DNA of 18,109 nt, taken from Flemingiibacterium sp045634345 (GTDB lineage Bacteria; Bacillota; Clostridia; Oscillospirales; CAG-272). This document shows, in pieces, positions 9,601-16,962 of this stretch. Under the pieces are notes generated by a model. The model was given only the letters and a program-made list of their open reading frames with translations. It did not search any database and was not told where the DNA came from. Position 1 is the stretch's first letter; each line of letters opens with the position of its first letter. The position numbers were made by a program, and so were the translations under genes. Location of the stretch: positions 1 through 18,109 of the forward strand of contig JAZRAB010000061.1 in assembly GCA_045634345.1 (NCBI GenBank), given 5' to 3'.

Positions 9601-10263
9601 AAGTATTTCCGCGCCGCATTTAGTCTCTGCGAAATCGCGCGTATCGGACTTGAGGCTGTCTGCAAAGGATTTTATAAATTCGATATAATCGGGAAAGCTT
9701 GAAAGCTTTTTTTCAATACCGAGGAAAATATCCGCGAGTCCATCGTCGCTTTTGGTGCCAACGAAAATATCGGCAAAATCCGCAAAGCTATCGATTTGAA
9801 AATCATCGACATTGCCGGCATAATAATCCTCTATCAAATCATCCATCAAGCTTTTGCGAAGCAGAGTTATCTCCGTTTCATCAGCAATACGAAAATCGTT
9901 GGGAAGCCCGATATCACTGACATCTTCACGCAAAAGGTCAAGACAAAAGCTGTGGATAGTACATATTTTTGCGCGGTCAAGCGAGAGAAGCTGACGCGCG
10001 AGACGGCGGTTCTTCGGCTGCTTTGCAATGGCATCGGAGAGGGCGGCAGAGATGCGTTCCTTAAGCTCGCCCGCGGCTGCCTTAGTGAAGGTCACAATTA
10101 GCATTCGCGTTATTTCAGCCGGGTTTGCTTCGTCTGTGAGTCTTCGGATGATACGCTCGGTAAGCACAGCGGTCTTGCCGGAACCGGCACCTGCGGATAC
10201 GAGCAGATCACGCCCTGATGCTGTTATAGCTGACAGCTGTGCACCTGTCCAATTTCGTGACAT
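6685..10263 (-). CDS. addA: ATP-dependent helicase/nuclease subunit A (AddA)
   Basis: 1192 residues, the usual AddA length. AddA is the UvrD-like 3'-5' helicase plus RecB-type nuclease subunit of AddAB, which resects double-strand breaks up to Chi for RecA. Walker A AGAGSGKT is at 24-31, 'TFTKAAAGELKER' at 58-70, the DEYQD Walker B at 402-406, 'GDIKQSIYAFRGAEP' at 428-442, 'TIHQSKGLEFP' at 768-778 and the motif VI 'VAMTRARERLYI' at 845-856. The C-terminal nuclease has H1017 (GTATH), D1120 (VQGVID) and D1134/K1136 in 'LIDYKTDY', so the site looks intact. The ATG follows the addB stop by one base (TGA-T-ATG), with AAGGAG inside the end of addB (10273-10278), so the two are translationally linked. 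It ends at the bidirectional terminator shared with glnA. Confidence 0.97.
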   Translation of the reverse strand: MSRNWTGAQLSAITASGRDLLVSAGAGSGKTAVLTERIIRRLTDEANPAEITRMLIVTFTKAAAGELKERISAALSDAIAKQPKNRRLARQLLSLDRAKICTIHSFCLDLLREDVSDIGLPNDFRIADETEITLLRKSLMDDLIEDYYAGNVDDFQIDSFADFADIFVGTKSDDGLADIFLGIEKKLSSFPDYIEFIKSFADSLKSDTRDFAETKCGAEILDIVRGKFIFYRDIFAGVLPEFSSDEKLNKAYFPAFSDDINFIDRVLAACDRRVYEDISTIFSVFSPVRLGVVRNAELSPDIEKAKASRKKFHDERKELAGKFFSLTPDELQKNRLDTADTLSKLNTLLSAFTKRFNDEKHHRSLVDFGDLERLTYQMLIENGKPSLAAKTVAEKFDEIYIDEYQDVNAVQDAIFSAVSRGNNRFMVGDIKQSIYAFRGAEPRIFADYRRKFGRLEDGDTKNGAAVFLSNNFRCDKTVIDFSNIVSGCLFTSGRGDIPFTNDDLLIHSKVDTESGEPVHVVLVDGSGEDDADDIGTREAEYITFEIARLLRDGTKNDGTPIKPSDIAILMRSAKAHSAALEDAFDRHGIPYYNNVSGSFFENSEILLALCILNVIDNPTRDIYLAGALRSPVFAFTLDELIKIRRTSPSGSLYDALRTYSKKEAFQKGLDFLETLDRWRTKASGMPIDRLLWYIYTDTDLPALVYDKENATRRANLMLLYEYARRFEASSFKGLYNFIRYVNDILEQKAELENAKVFGEASDTVKLMTIHQSKGLEFPVCFICGTGKKFNENDLRANIVIERSLGIALKLADTTGFARYDTPIRQALVKRLADSQLEEEMRVLYVAMTRARERLYISALAPDPQSLLDAALSDAEHFSRHTIMKNGGYMRWILTALAHHEKSGNSDAPVSIDIINSMSAMEQTELPLQKETASPPQDNRALMDLVHERFDFVYPHSAAAKLPAKLSVSKLTPTILDDDAAELEGEYEPYSFEAKRPLFLEENAAPTATGAERGTATHLFMQFCDFSRFIGVDDDLAEIIKDEAARLAEKKFITPRAASLINVRGLARFFAGDTFAEISSSPKIWREHRFNVKLPASKFTEDSTLAAELEGESVLVQGVIDCFFENPDGTLTLIDYKTDYIPPEITHDEAEKMLRERHSLQLSYYKAACERISARRVSRVAVYSFALGCAIEI

Positions 10264-10264
10264 A

Positions 10265-13200
10265 TCACTCGTCTCCTTTCACTGCGGCTTTTCGGCAAAC
10301 CGGACGCATTTCACAGTACCTGCACGCATCGTGCTTTTTATCTCTTATAGGCCTTGCAGATGCGTTTCCACGCTTGATCTCATCACCTATCTCTTTTATT
10401 ATACCCTCAACAGACGATAACAGTGCCCTAAAGCCGTCGAGGCTTGTAAGCGAATCGGCTGAGGAATAGCTTCCGTCCTTTTTTATTTTTATGGGAAGAT
10501 AATGTCCGGAAAGCTCATTCTCCATTGCTTTTAGAACATCGGTATCATCAAGCAGCAGCCCTCGGCGTGCAAGCTTGCTTGATACCATTTCCTCCACCTT
10601 TTCGGGGGACGTCTGCGCATCAAGCGTAAGAGTTGGCACACCGGCAGAGAAATAAAGTACACCGGCAGGTACGATTTCGGCGTTTTCGGCAATGGAAAGT
10701 GCGCTTCGTGGATTTGCACCATTCTTCCAAATTGAGAAAAGATAGAGAAGCATCTGCATATCAAGTCCCATGGAAATGTCTTCGAGAGAAAAATTTTTTG
10801 CACCCGTCTTATAGTCGATCACGCGCACGTAATATTTGTCACCGTGCTCCATTATATCGACGCGGTCAGCAATTCCGTAGATATATGCGAGAGTGCCGTC
10901 CGAGAGCTTTACCGAAAGCGGCTCGACGGTTTTTTCGTCCGGAGACGGGAACTGTATCGGCAACTCGAAAAATGCCGGCTTGAAGCGGCTTTGCCTAAAT
11001 TCCGAGGCGATGTTTTTGCAAAGAAGCCGCGATGATTTTTTCAGCCGTGCAAATAAGTGCGCAAGGCGGCTGCCTGAAAAATCGGGAGCAATACGGCAGA
11101 TTGTTTGCATATATTCGGAGATGATATCCTCGACCATTTCGTCAATCTCTATGTCAGAAAGCTCTGTGAGGCTGCCGGCTTTTGCGGCACGCGAAACGAA
11201 TGCTTCGAGAATATGGTGCACGAATGTACCGATATCGGATGCGGAAAACTTCGCAGGTTTTTTTTCATCGAGCTTTACAACGTATTTTAAGAAATATGAA
11301 AGATGGCAGAGCACGAATGAATCAAGGCGCGACTGTGTGAGTGCGAGATCTCCGCCTGAGATCATGCGGCAGGTATCATTGGTGAGCGTTTCATCTTCAT
11401 TCGCAAGTGGAATCGAGAGCTTTTCAAGCCGTGAGGCAAGCACTTGATCGGAGCTTGCGTATGCGCGCAGTGCGGCGCCGAGAGGTGTTCCGTCTGTCTC
11501 GGCTATAAATTCGAGAAGATTTGCGCGTCCTTCAAGACGTGATTCTATGGGAAGCGCTGCAAAATCCGTTGTTTTCAAGGACGGGAACAGTGCCGATAAA
11601 CGTGCTGCACCAAATGAGGGCTTCATTGATTTTCCCGACAAATCGGAGCCTGACCACACGACTGTTACAGATTCCGATGCTGCGGTCAGTGCGCGGTAAA
11701 ATATAAATCGCTCGTCGGTTGCCTGATAATCGGAATTGCCGGCAAGCACAACGCTTAGAGCTGCGAGCTGTTCGCGTTCTGAGTCGCGGAATATTCCGTC
11801 ATCATTTGGCGCAAGGGGAAAAATCCCCTCGTTTGCACCGATGATGTAAACATGCTTGCCCTGCGCGCGAAGAAGCGAAGCATCGCCCGAGATAACCTCG
11901 TCAACCGTAATCGGAATACGTCCGATATCTGTTTGGTCAAAAATGATTTTTAAAAGCTCGGAATATTCAACACTGTTGACGGAAAGCTCGGGCATTATAG
12001 CGCAAAGCTCGTCAAGAGCATCAATGAAAATGCTCCAAAGCTGTTCGGTTTCCTGTGCCTCGGATGGGACTGTTTGGCGAAGTGAAGATGCAATCGCATC
12101 AAGCTTTTTCGGTATACCGAGATTAACGAGGAACTCATACAGGGCATTTGAATGATCGCGTACATTTTCGGCGTTGTCGAGTGCGGTGTGAAAGTCTGTG
12201 AGCGGGGTTATTACCTTCTCGCGTATGGAATTTACATTGTCGAGCGTGCGAGCGGATTCCTCCGTAAATGCGGCGGTGTAGCCCGCGGGATTCATGGTGA
12301 AATCCTCGCGCCATCTTGCCGCTCCGCGAATACGCCAGGTCTCAGCGTAATTTTCGAGTGTGCAGATATCATCCGGAGAGATTCCGCAAAGTCCGGTTTT
12401 TATGTATGAAATAACGTCATCGGTGCGGAAATTTGTTGCTCGAAGAGTGAGAGCTGACAAGATAAGCTTGATAAGCGGTTTCGTTTTTATGTCGGTACGG
12501 CGAGAGACGAAATGCGGTATTCCGTATTTTTCGAGCACCACGTCGAGAATCCCGTCATAGCGGTCAATTCCGCGCGTGGTGATAGTGAAATCACGCCATG
12601 CCGCTCCGTCGCGCACACGGCGGCAGATATCCGCTGCAACGGCCTCGCACTCGGCAAAAAGGTTTGGACACTCGATGAGATTAACGGCTGAAACCTCGCC
12701 CTTAAACTCGGTGCTTTCGTCAAGGTCGAGCGACCAAAGCGCTGTTTCAAGATGCAGAAGCTCTGGGACCTTTGTGCGGCGGTTCTTGTCAAGTACTATT
12801 TTATTTATCTCATTGCCGGAATCGGCGGCGAGCTTATAGAGATATTCCGCAGTGGCGCGTTGGTTTTGAAAAGAATCATCGTGCATGGCATCGGAACGTG
12901 CATCCAGACAGAGCGAGACGGTGACGTTTTTCGCTTGCCTGAATATTTCACCGATTACAGCATATTCCTGCGGTGTGAAGCCGTAGAACGAGTCAATCAG
13001 AACATCGCTTTCTTTGAAAAAATCGTACTCGCGGAGTATATCCGCCGCCTTTGAAAGATCGTCGGATGCATCATCGCAGGTCTCCAAAACGAGATTCGAG
13101 TATGCGGCATAGATGAGCGAGAGATCATATAACTTGTCCGCGAGCTTGATGTCGGTATTATCCTTTTCGAGCTTTTTTGCGGCATGCTCCAGCATATGCG

Positions 13201-13591
13201 GCGTTATGCGGTATGATTTAAATTCGCTTACAGCACTAAGCATACGTGCTACCGTGGCACGGTCGACAGAAGGAGTGCTTTTCAGCATAGGCGCAAGCTC
13301 GGAGAGCGTCTGCCACATTATGAGCATACGTCCGCTGTTTGTTATATAGCTGTAGGACAGCCCGCCAAATTCGCGGAATATACGGTTGCACAAACGTCGA
13401 AAATTGAGCACCTCAAGCGACAAAGACGGCGTATTTTCGAGCAGTCGTGTCATTCTTTCCTCGGTATCTACTGCCATCTGCTCGGGAACTATAAGGAATA
13501 CGCGACGTCCGTCGGAGAGTGCATCTGCGGCGTTCTTGCATATTTGCGTGGTTTTTCCGCTTCCGGCTCTTCCGAAAATGAAATTTATCAT
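10265..13591 (-). CDS. addB: ATP-dependent helicase/deoxyribonuclease subunit B (AddB)
   Basis: 1108 residues. AddB is the partner of AddA; it scans for Chi and supplies the nuclease for the other strand. An N-terminal Walker A, GRAGSGKT, is at 7-14, and 'VFLIVPEQMA' follows at 31-40. The remaining helicase-like region is degenerate, as is usual in AddB. The C-terminal nuclease has H792 ('GTFVHHILEAF'), D909 ('GIADRVD') and 'VIDYKTG' (924-930). The four cysteines of the Fe-S staple are all present: C762, then C1090, C1093 and C1099 in a C-x2-C-x5-C cluster. An AGGAGG site at 13598-13603 lies 6 bases before the ATG. It is the middle gene of the three-gene - strand operon. Confidence 0.96.
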   Translation of the reverse strand: MINFIFGRAGSGKTTQICKNAADALSDGRRVFLIVPEQMAVDTEERMTRLLENTPSLSLEVLNFRRLCNRIFREFGGLSYSYITNSGRMLIMWQTLSELAPMLKSTPSVDRATVARMLSAVSEFKSYRITPHMLEHAAKKLEKDNTDIKLADKLYDLSLIYAAYSNLVLETCDDASDDLSKAADILREYDFFKESDVLIDSFYGFTPQEYAVIGEIFRQAKNVTVSLCLDARSDAMHDDSFQNQRATAEYLYKLAADSGNEINKIVLDKNRRTKVPELLHLETALWSLDLDESTEFKGEVSAVNLIECPNLFAECEAVAADICRRVRDGAAWRDFTITTRGIDRYDGILDVVLEKYGIPHFVSRRTDIKTKPLIKLILSALTLRATNFRTDDVISYIKTGLCGISPDDICTLENYAETWRIRGAARWREDFTMNPAGYTAAFTEESARTLDNVNSIREKVITPLTDFHTALDNAENVRDHSNALYEFLVNLGIPKKLDAIASSLRQTVPSEAQETEQLWSIFIDALDELCAIMPELSVNSVEYSELLKIIFDQTDIGRIPITVDEVISGDASLLRAQGKHVYIIGANEGIFPLAPNDDGIFRDSEREQLAALSVVLAGNSDYQATDERFIFYRALTAASESVTVVWSGSDLSGKSMKPSFGAARLSALFPSLKTTDFAALPIESRLEGRANLLEFIAETDGTPLGAALRAYASSDQVLASRLEKLSIPLANEDETLTNDTCRMISGGDLALTQSRLDSFVLCHLSYFLKYVVKLDEKKPAKFSASDIGTFVHHILEAFVSRAAKAGSLTELSDIEIDEMVEDIISEYMQTICRIAPDFSGSRLAHLFARLKKSSRLLCKNIASEFRQSRFKPAFFELPIQFPSPDEKTVEPLSVKLSDGTLAYIYGIADRVDIMEHGDKYYVRVIDYKTGAKNFSLEDISMGLDMQMLLYLFSIWKNGANPRSALSIAENAEIVPAGVLYFSAGVPTLTLDAQTSPEKVEEMVSSKLARRGLLLDDTDVLKAMENELSGHYLPIKIKKDGSYSSADSLTSLDGFRALLSSVEGIIKEIGDEIKRGNASARPIRDKKHDACRYCEMRPVCRKAAVKGDE

Positions 13592-13606
13592 CGGAATCCT
13601 CCTTGA

Positions 13607-14143
13607 TCAAAGTAAATAGACGGTTTTGTGGCTTAAAGCGGAGAGATGACGCCGCTTTAATCTGAAGAAAAATGCATGTCTTATATAATAAACACCGTTT
13701 GACTTGGTAAGACTTATGAACCGTCGCTTCAAAGACGCGCTTAAAATGAACACCGTGCCGTCGTTATCTGTAAGCGCACGGGCGAAGTCTTCGCCGAATT
13801 TGCCGACATCTGAAATTATATATATACGCTCACGTGCGAGTGCAAGACGAAGCTCCTCGCTTTTTAATATACGGGTGCCAATAATAATCTCAGCGACGGT
13901 GAGCATAATAAGAAGCACTGCAAAGATTGGTATGAAAGCGATAAGCAGTGCTGTGAAAAGTATGAGCACAGTGCTTGTTTCAATAATAGTTACCGCTATG
14001 CGAATATACCGTAACACACGTGTGAGAAACAGAAAACGCCGAGTATATTTTAATAGGCGGTCAACAGCGTTCCAAAAGGATGTTGAGCGTAATTTTGCAA
14101 TTAAGTAGGTTGTGAGCGTTTTATGTTTCAGTAAATCCGGCAT
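13607..14143 (-). CDS. Small membrane protein of unknown function upstream of addB
   Basis: 178 residues from the chosen ATG at 14143. A longer reading from 14158 adds only five residues and lacks a Shine-Dalgarno site. The first 46 residues are basic. Residues about 47-90 are strongly hydrophobic and could form a hairpin of two membrane helices ('TSTVLILFTALLIAFIPIF', then 'AVLLIMLTVAEIIIG'). Residues 91-178 form a soluble tail with 'RERIYIISDVGKFGEDFARAL' (105-124) and a very basic end. I do not recognise the family. It ends 15 bases before addB and shares its promoter, so it is the first gene of the addBA operon, but nothing in the sequence shows a role in DNA repair. Confidence 0.7.
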   Translation of the reverse strand: MPDLLKHKTLTTYLIAKLRSTSFWNAVDRLLKYTRRFLFLTRVLRYIRIAVTIIETSTVLILFTALLIAFIPIFAVLLIMLTVAEIIIGTRILKSEELRLALARERIYIISDVGKFGEDFARALTDNDGTVFILSASLKRRFISLTKSNGVYYIRHAFFFRLKRRHLSALSHKTVYLL

Positions 14144-14148
14144 GGCAA

Positions 14149-14152
14149 CTCC
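14149..14152 (-). promoter_or_regulatory. Ribosome binding site setting the start at 14143
   Basis: Reading the - strand, CGGAG ends 5 bases before the ATG at 14143. No purine-rich site precedes the alternative ATG at 14158. Confidence 0.55.
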
Positions 14153-14178
14153 GAGCATATAATAATCTCACACATATT

Positions 14179-14207
14179 ATTATAACAGAACAAACATTTT
14201 AATACAA
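14179..14207 (-). promoter_or_regulatory. Extended -10 promoter for the membrane protein-addB-addA operon
   Basis: On the - strand, TATAAT (14179-14184) is preceded by TGT, which makes a TGn extended -10. TTGTAT, a weak -35, lies 17 bases upstream (14202-14207). It sits in the 146-base gap to the divergent topoisomerase gene. Confidence 0.6.
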
Positions 14208-14227
14208 GAGAAATTTCGGAAATTCTC

Positions 14228-14256
14228 TTTACTTTCTCGGAAAAATATAGTATAAT
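14228..14256 (+). promoter_or_regulatory. Promoter of the topoisomerase B-subunit gene
   Basis: TTTACT (14228-14233) and TATAAT (14251-14256) with a 17-base spacer, about 33 bases before the ATG at 14290. The only ribosome binding site is the loose GAGGGCGG stretch at 14277-14284. The two divergent -10 boxes are about 70 bases apart. Confidence 0.65.
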
Positions 14257-14289
14257 AATATTAATTAATGAAAAACGAGGGCGGAAAAA

Positions 14290-16287
14290 ATGGCTGTAAG
14301 CAAAAAAGTCACCACTTATGGCGATCAAAGTATATCAAGTCTGAAGGGCCCTGACCGTGTACGTAAACGTCCTGCGGTTATTTTTGGCTCGGATGGACTT
14401 GAGGGCTGTGAGCATTCTTTCTTTGAAATACTTTCAAATTCGGTTGATGAGGCGCGAGAGGGTTACGGAAATGAGATTCGCGTTAAGGTTTTTGCTGACC
14501 ATTCAATCGAGGTCGATGACCGAGGACGCGGTGTTCCGCTTGGATGGAACGAGGCGGAAGGGAAGTATAACTGGGAGCTCGTTTTCTGCGAGCTTTATGC
14601 AGGCGGTAAATACGATAACAACTCGGGCGATGCATCATATGAATACTCGCTTGGACTTAACGGTCTCGGTGCATGCTCAACGCAGTATTCATCGAGATAC
14701 ATGGAGGTTGCATCCTATAAGGGGGATACTGTCAGCAGGGTAAGCTTTGAAAAAGGTTATGCGACCACCGAGCTTATTACAGAGGAGCTTGACAAAAAGT
14801 CCCGACGCACCGGTACGGTCATACGCTGGCTGCCGGACCTTGAGGTGTTTACAGACATAAATATACCGCACGAATTTTTCATCGAAACGATGAAAAAACA
14901 GTCGATTGTAAATCCGCGCGTGAGATTTGTTTTGGAGCTTGAGCAGGCTGACGGAAGCTTTTCGGAGAGTGTTTATTTCTACGAAAACGGTATTGCCGAT
15001 TACGTGAACGAGCTTTGTGGCGAAGCGCAACTGACAGCACCCGTACAGTGGCATCTTGAAACCACCGGACGTGACCGCGCGGATATGAAGGACTATAAAC
15101 TGAAGGCGGATATAGTCTTCTGTATTTCCAATACTGTCAATGTGATCGAATATTACCACAATTCGAGCTTCCTTGAGCACGGAGGATCACCCGATAAAGC
15201 TGTACGCACTGCATTTGTATTTGCGGTGGACAAGTATCTGAAGGCGCAGGGGAAATATAATAAGAACGAAGCAAAAATAGCCTTTACTGATGTTGAAGAC
15301 TGTCTTGTGCTCGTGTCAAACAGTTTTTCGACTCAAACCTCATATGCAAACCAGACTAAAAAGGCGATTACAAATACCTTTATCGCCGAGGCAATGACTG
15401 ATTTCCTTAAGCACCAGCTTGAGGTCTATTTTGCCGAAAATCCGACCGAAGCCGAGCGCATGGCAAATCAGATACTTATTAATAAGCGCTCACGCGAAAA
15501 GGCGGAAACTACACGCCTTGATATCAAAAAACAGCTTACAGGCAAAATTGATATTGCAAACCGCATTGACAAGTTTGTCGGATGCCGTTCAAAGGATCCC
15601 GAGCGCCGTGAACTGTACATCGTTGAGGGCGATTCCGCGCTTACTTCATGTAAACTCGGACGTGCGGCGGAGTTTCAGGCGATAATTGCTGTTCGCGGTA
15701 AGACGCTCAACTGCTTGAAGAGTGGATATGACAAGATATTCAAGAGCGAGGTTATAGTTAATCTGCTTAAGGTCATCGGCTGCGGAGTCGAGATAAGCGG
15801 CAAGGTCAAAGGGGATATTGCATCTTTCGATTACGACGCTATGCGTTGGTCAAAGATAATCATCTGTACCGATGCCGACGAGGACGGCTATCAGATACGC
15901 ACTCTTATTTTGACCATGTTCTACCGTTTGCTCCCCACACTTATCAAAAAGGGAAAGGTATATATTGCCGAATCACCGCTCTTTGAGATAACCTGCAAGG
16001 ATAAGATACAGTTCGCTTATAATGAGCAGGAAAAGCAGGATATTTTGAAGGCGCTTGGCAATCAAAAATATACACTTCAGCGCTCCAAAGGTCTCGGTGA
16101 AAACGAGCCGGATATGATGTGGCAGACCACGATGAATCCCGAAACACGTCGTCTTATCAAGGTAAACGAGGCGGATGCAGAGGAGACTGCGAGAATCTTT
16201 GAAACGCTTCTCGGAGATGATCTCGAAGCGAGAAAAGAGTACATCACTCTTTACGGAAATCAATATTACACAAAGGAAGAAGTCTGA
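14290..16287 (+). CDS. Type IIA DNA topoisomerase B subunit (divergent GyrB/ParE-like)
   Basis: 665 residues. This is the ATPase and TOPRIM half of a type II topoisomerase, which needs an A subunit to cut and pass DNA. GHKL ATPase features: E46 and N50 in 'EILSNSVDEA', 'DRGRGVP' (77-83), the lid 'GLNGLGA' (122-128) and the QTK loop in 'YANQTKKAI'. TOPRIM features: E446 in 'VEGDSA' and 'DADED' (528-532), so the metal-binding residues are kept; 'SKGLGE' follows. Several blocks deviate from ordinary GyrB: 'KRPAVIFGSDGLEG' replaces KRPGMYIG, and 'EGDSALTSCK' replaces EGDSAGGSAK. This matches the second, ParE-like copy known in clostridia rather than the primary GyrB. No A-subunit gene follows directly; a terminator and a repeat element do. 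I leave the symbol open between parE and a gyrB paralogue. Confidence 0.9.
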   Translation: MAVSKKVTTYGDQSISSLKGPDRVRKRPAVIFGSDGLEGCEHSFFEILSNSVDEAREGYGNEIRVKVFADHSIEVDDRGRGVPLGWNEAEGKYNWELVFCELYAGGKYDNNSGDASYEYSLGLNGLGACSTQYSSRYMEVASYKGDTVSRVSFEKGYATTELITEELDKKSRRTGTVIRWLPDLEVFTDINIPHEFFIETMKKQSIVNPRVRFVLELEQADGSFSESVYFYENGIADYVNELCGEAQLTAPVQWHLETTGRDRADMKDYKLKADIVFCISNTVNVIEYYHNSSFLEHGGSPDKAVRTAFVFAVDKYLKAQGKYNKNEAKIAFTDVEDCLVLVSNSFSTQTSYANQTKKAITNTFIAEAMTDFLKHQLEVYFAENPTEAERMANQILINKRSREKAETTRLDIKKQLTGKIDIANRIDKFVGCRSKDPERRELYIVEGDSALTSCKLGRAAEFQAIIAVRGKTLNCLKSGYDKIFKSEVIVNLLKVIGCGVEISGKVKGDIASFDYDAMRWSKIIICTDADEDGYQIRTLILTMFYRLLPTLIKKGKVYIAESPLFEITCKDKIQFAYNEQEKQDILKALGNQKYTLQRSKGLGENEPDMMWQTTMNPETRRLIKVNEADAEETARIFETLLGDDLEARKEYITLYGNQYYTKEEV

Positions 16288-16307
16288 TTGAAAAATCAGA
16301 CTTCTTT
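16278..16307 (+). terminator. Terminator hairpin overlapping the topoisomerase stop codon
   Basis: AGAAGTCTGATT (16278-16289) pairs perfectly with AATCAGACTTCT (16294-16305) across a GAAA loop, with a short T tract. The TGA stop at 16285-16287 lies in the left arm. The 12-bp stem is strong, but the T run is short, so termination may be partial. Confidence 0.65.
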
Positions 16308-16377
16308 GGCGCTTATTGGGGAGTTTACTGCTCCGAGAATCGGTGCTCCACGCGGTACTTTGCGCCGCCTGCCGATA

Positions 16378-16430
16378 TGTAGAGGGGAACCAATTGCTCT
16401 CAAACGCCGATTCATAGGTTCCCCTCTGCA
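16378..16430. other. Long stem-loop in the left half of the repeat element
   Basis: AGAGGGGAACC (16381-16391) pairs perfectly with GGTTCCCCTCT (16417-16427). The stem extends through TGT/GCA (one G-U pair) to 14 bp, around a 25-base loop. No T tract follows, so it does not look like a terminator. Confidence 0.6.
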
Positions 16431-16521
16431 CTCCCCTCCTTGACTCGGCTAACTTGGCTTATAAAATATAGGTTATATCTATAATTTCAGGCAGCCGGAC
16501 AGCCGTGCCGAGCAGGGGGGG

Positions 16522-16568
16522 GCAGGGGGCGGATTGGAGCGGCGTCTGAGCGCAAAGCAGCCCCCTGC
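16522..16568. other. G-rich/C-rich stem-loop in the right half of the repeat element
   Basis: GCAGGGGGC (16522-16530) pairs with GCCCCCTGC (16560-16568) around a 29-base loop. An extra GCAGGGGG with a run of eight G lies just before it (16512-16522) and offers an alternative left arm. Confidence 0.5.
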
Positions 16569-16655
16569 ATATCGGCAAGCGGCGCAGCGCGCCGCGAGGA
16601 AGTTGCGATATTCGGAGTGATACTCCACCGACAAACAATAATTTGTATCCCGGAA

Positions 16656-16688
16656 GGTTGGTTACATGAAAGCAGACCAATCTTTTTT
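16656..16688 (+). terminator. Possible weak terminator between the repeat and the NuoE-like gene
   Basis: GGTTGGT (16656-16662) can pair with ACCAATC (16676-16682; one G-U pair) across a 13-base loop, followed by TTTTTT (16683-16688). The stem is only 7 bp, so this is tentative. Confidence 0.35.
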
Positions 16689-16833
16689 CGTTTTGGCATG
16701 GAGACTTTTGGGACAAAACAATAAATATTTACTTTGTTTATGTAATAGTTGCGGAACAATAGACATATAAAAAAACATAACCTTGATTTCCAAAAATATA
16801 ATTCAAAATTATAAAATTATTTTTTAAAAACTA

Positions 16834-16862
16834 TAGACTTTTATCGAAATATGTTGTATAAT
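16834..16862 (+). promoter_or_regulatory. Promoter of the NuoE-like gene cluster
   Basis: TAGACT (16834-16839) and TATAAT (16857-16862) with a 17-base spacer in strongly AT-rich DNA. Transcription would start near 16869, which leaves a leader of about 114 bases containing the Rex-like palindrome. Confidence 0.7.
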
Positions 16863-16896
16863 ATTATAGTAAGCATTATGGGGTAGTCTGTGCATG

Positions 16897-16918
16897 GATT
16901 GTTATTTTTGTAACAATC
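16897..16918. promoter_or_regulatory. Putative Rex (redox-sensing repressor) operator
   Basis: The core TTGTTATTTTTGTAACAA (16899-16916) matches the known Rex operator TTGTTAA-N4-TTAACAA at 12 of 14 defined bases with the correct 4-base spacing. The dyad extends to GATTG/CAATC. It lies about 30 bases after the predicted transcription start, where a bound repressor would block elongation, and it precedes an NADH-linked Fe-S subunit, a typical Rex target. The same bases could form an 8-bp RNA hairpin with a short T run, so an attenuator is the alternative reading. Confidence 0.65.
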
Positions 16919-16962
16919 TTTGAGCAGGTGCACATATGTCTGAATAATTTTATATTCCTTAT

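Larger units (their letters stand above)
16320..16626. repeat. GC-rich element bounded by ~60-bp imperfect inverted repeats
   Basis: The left arm (about 16320-16385) and the reverse complement of the right arm (about 16562-16626) share CATATCGGCA, GCGGCGCA, CCGCG, GGA, GAT-TTCGGAG and ACTCC in the same order, about three quarters identical over 60 bases. Both arms run inward into a G-rich/C-rich hairpin. Open frames on the - strand (16459-16716, 16487-16759) run through it, but they have no start signals and look like chance reading of the GC-rich repeat. No transposase is present. It could be a non-autonomous mobile element (MITE-like) or a dispersed intergenic repeat; this is inferred from structure only. 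Confidence 0.6.

Noticed and set aside
14128..14328. 66-residue - strand frame in the gap between the membrane protein and topoisomerase genes
   Set aside because: It covers both divergent promoters and the start of two better-supported genes, and has no ribosome binding site.
16320..16626. CRISPR array or insertion sequence with transposase
   Set aside because: There are no regularly spaced direct repeats and no open frame resembling a transposase; the structure is a pair of inverted arms.
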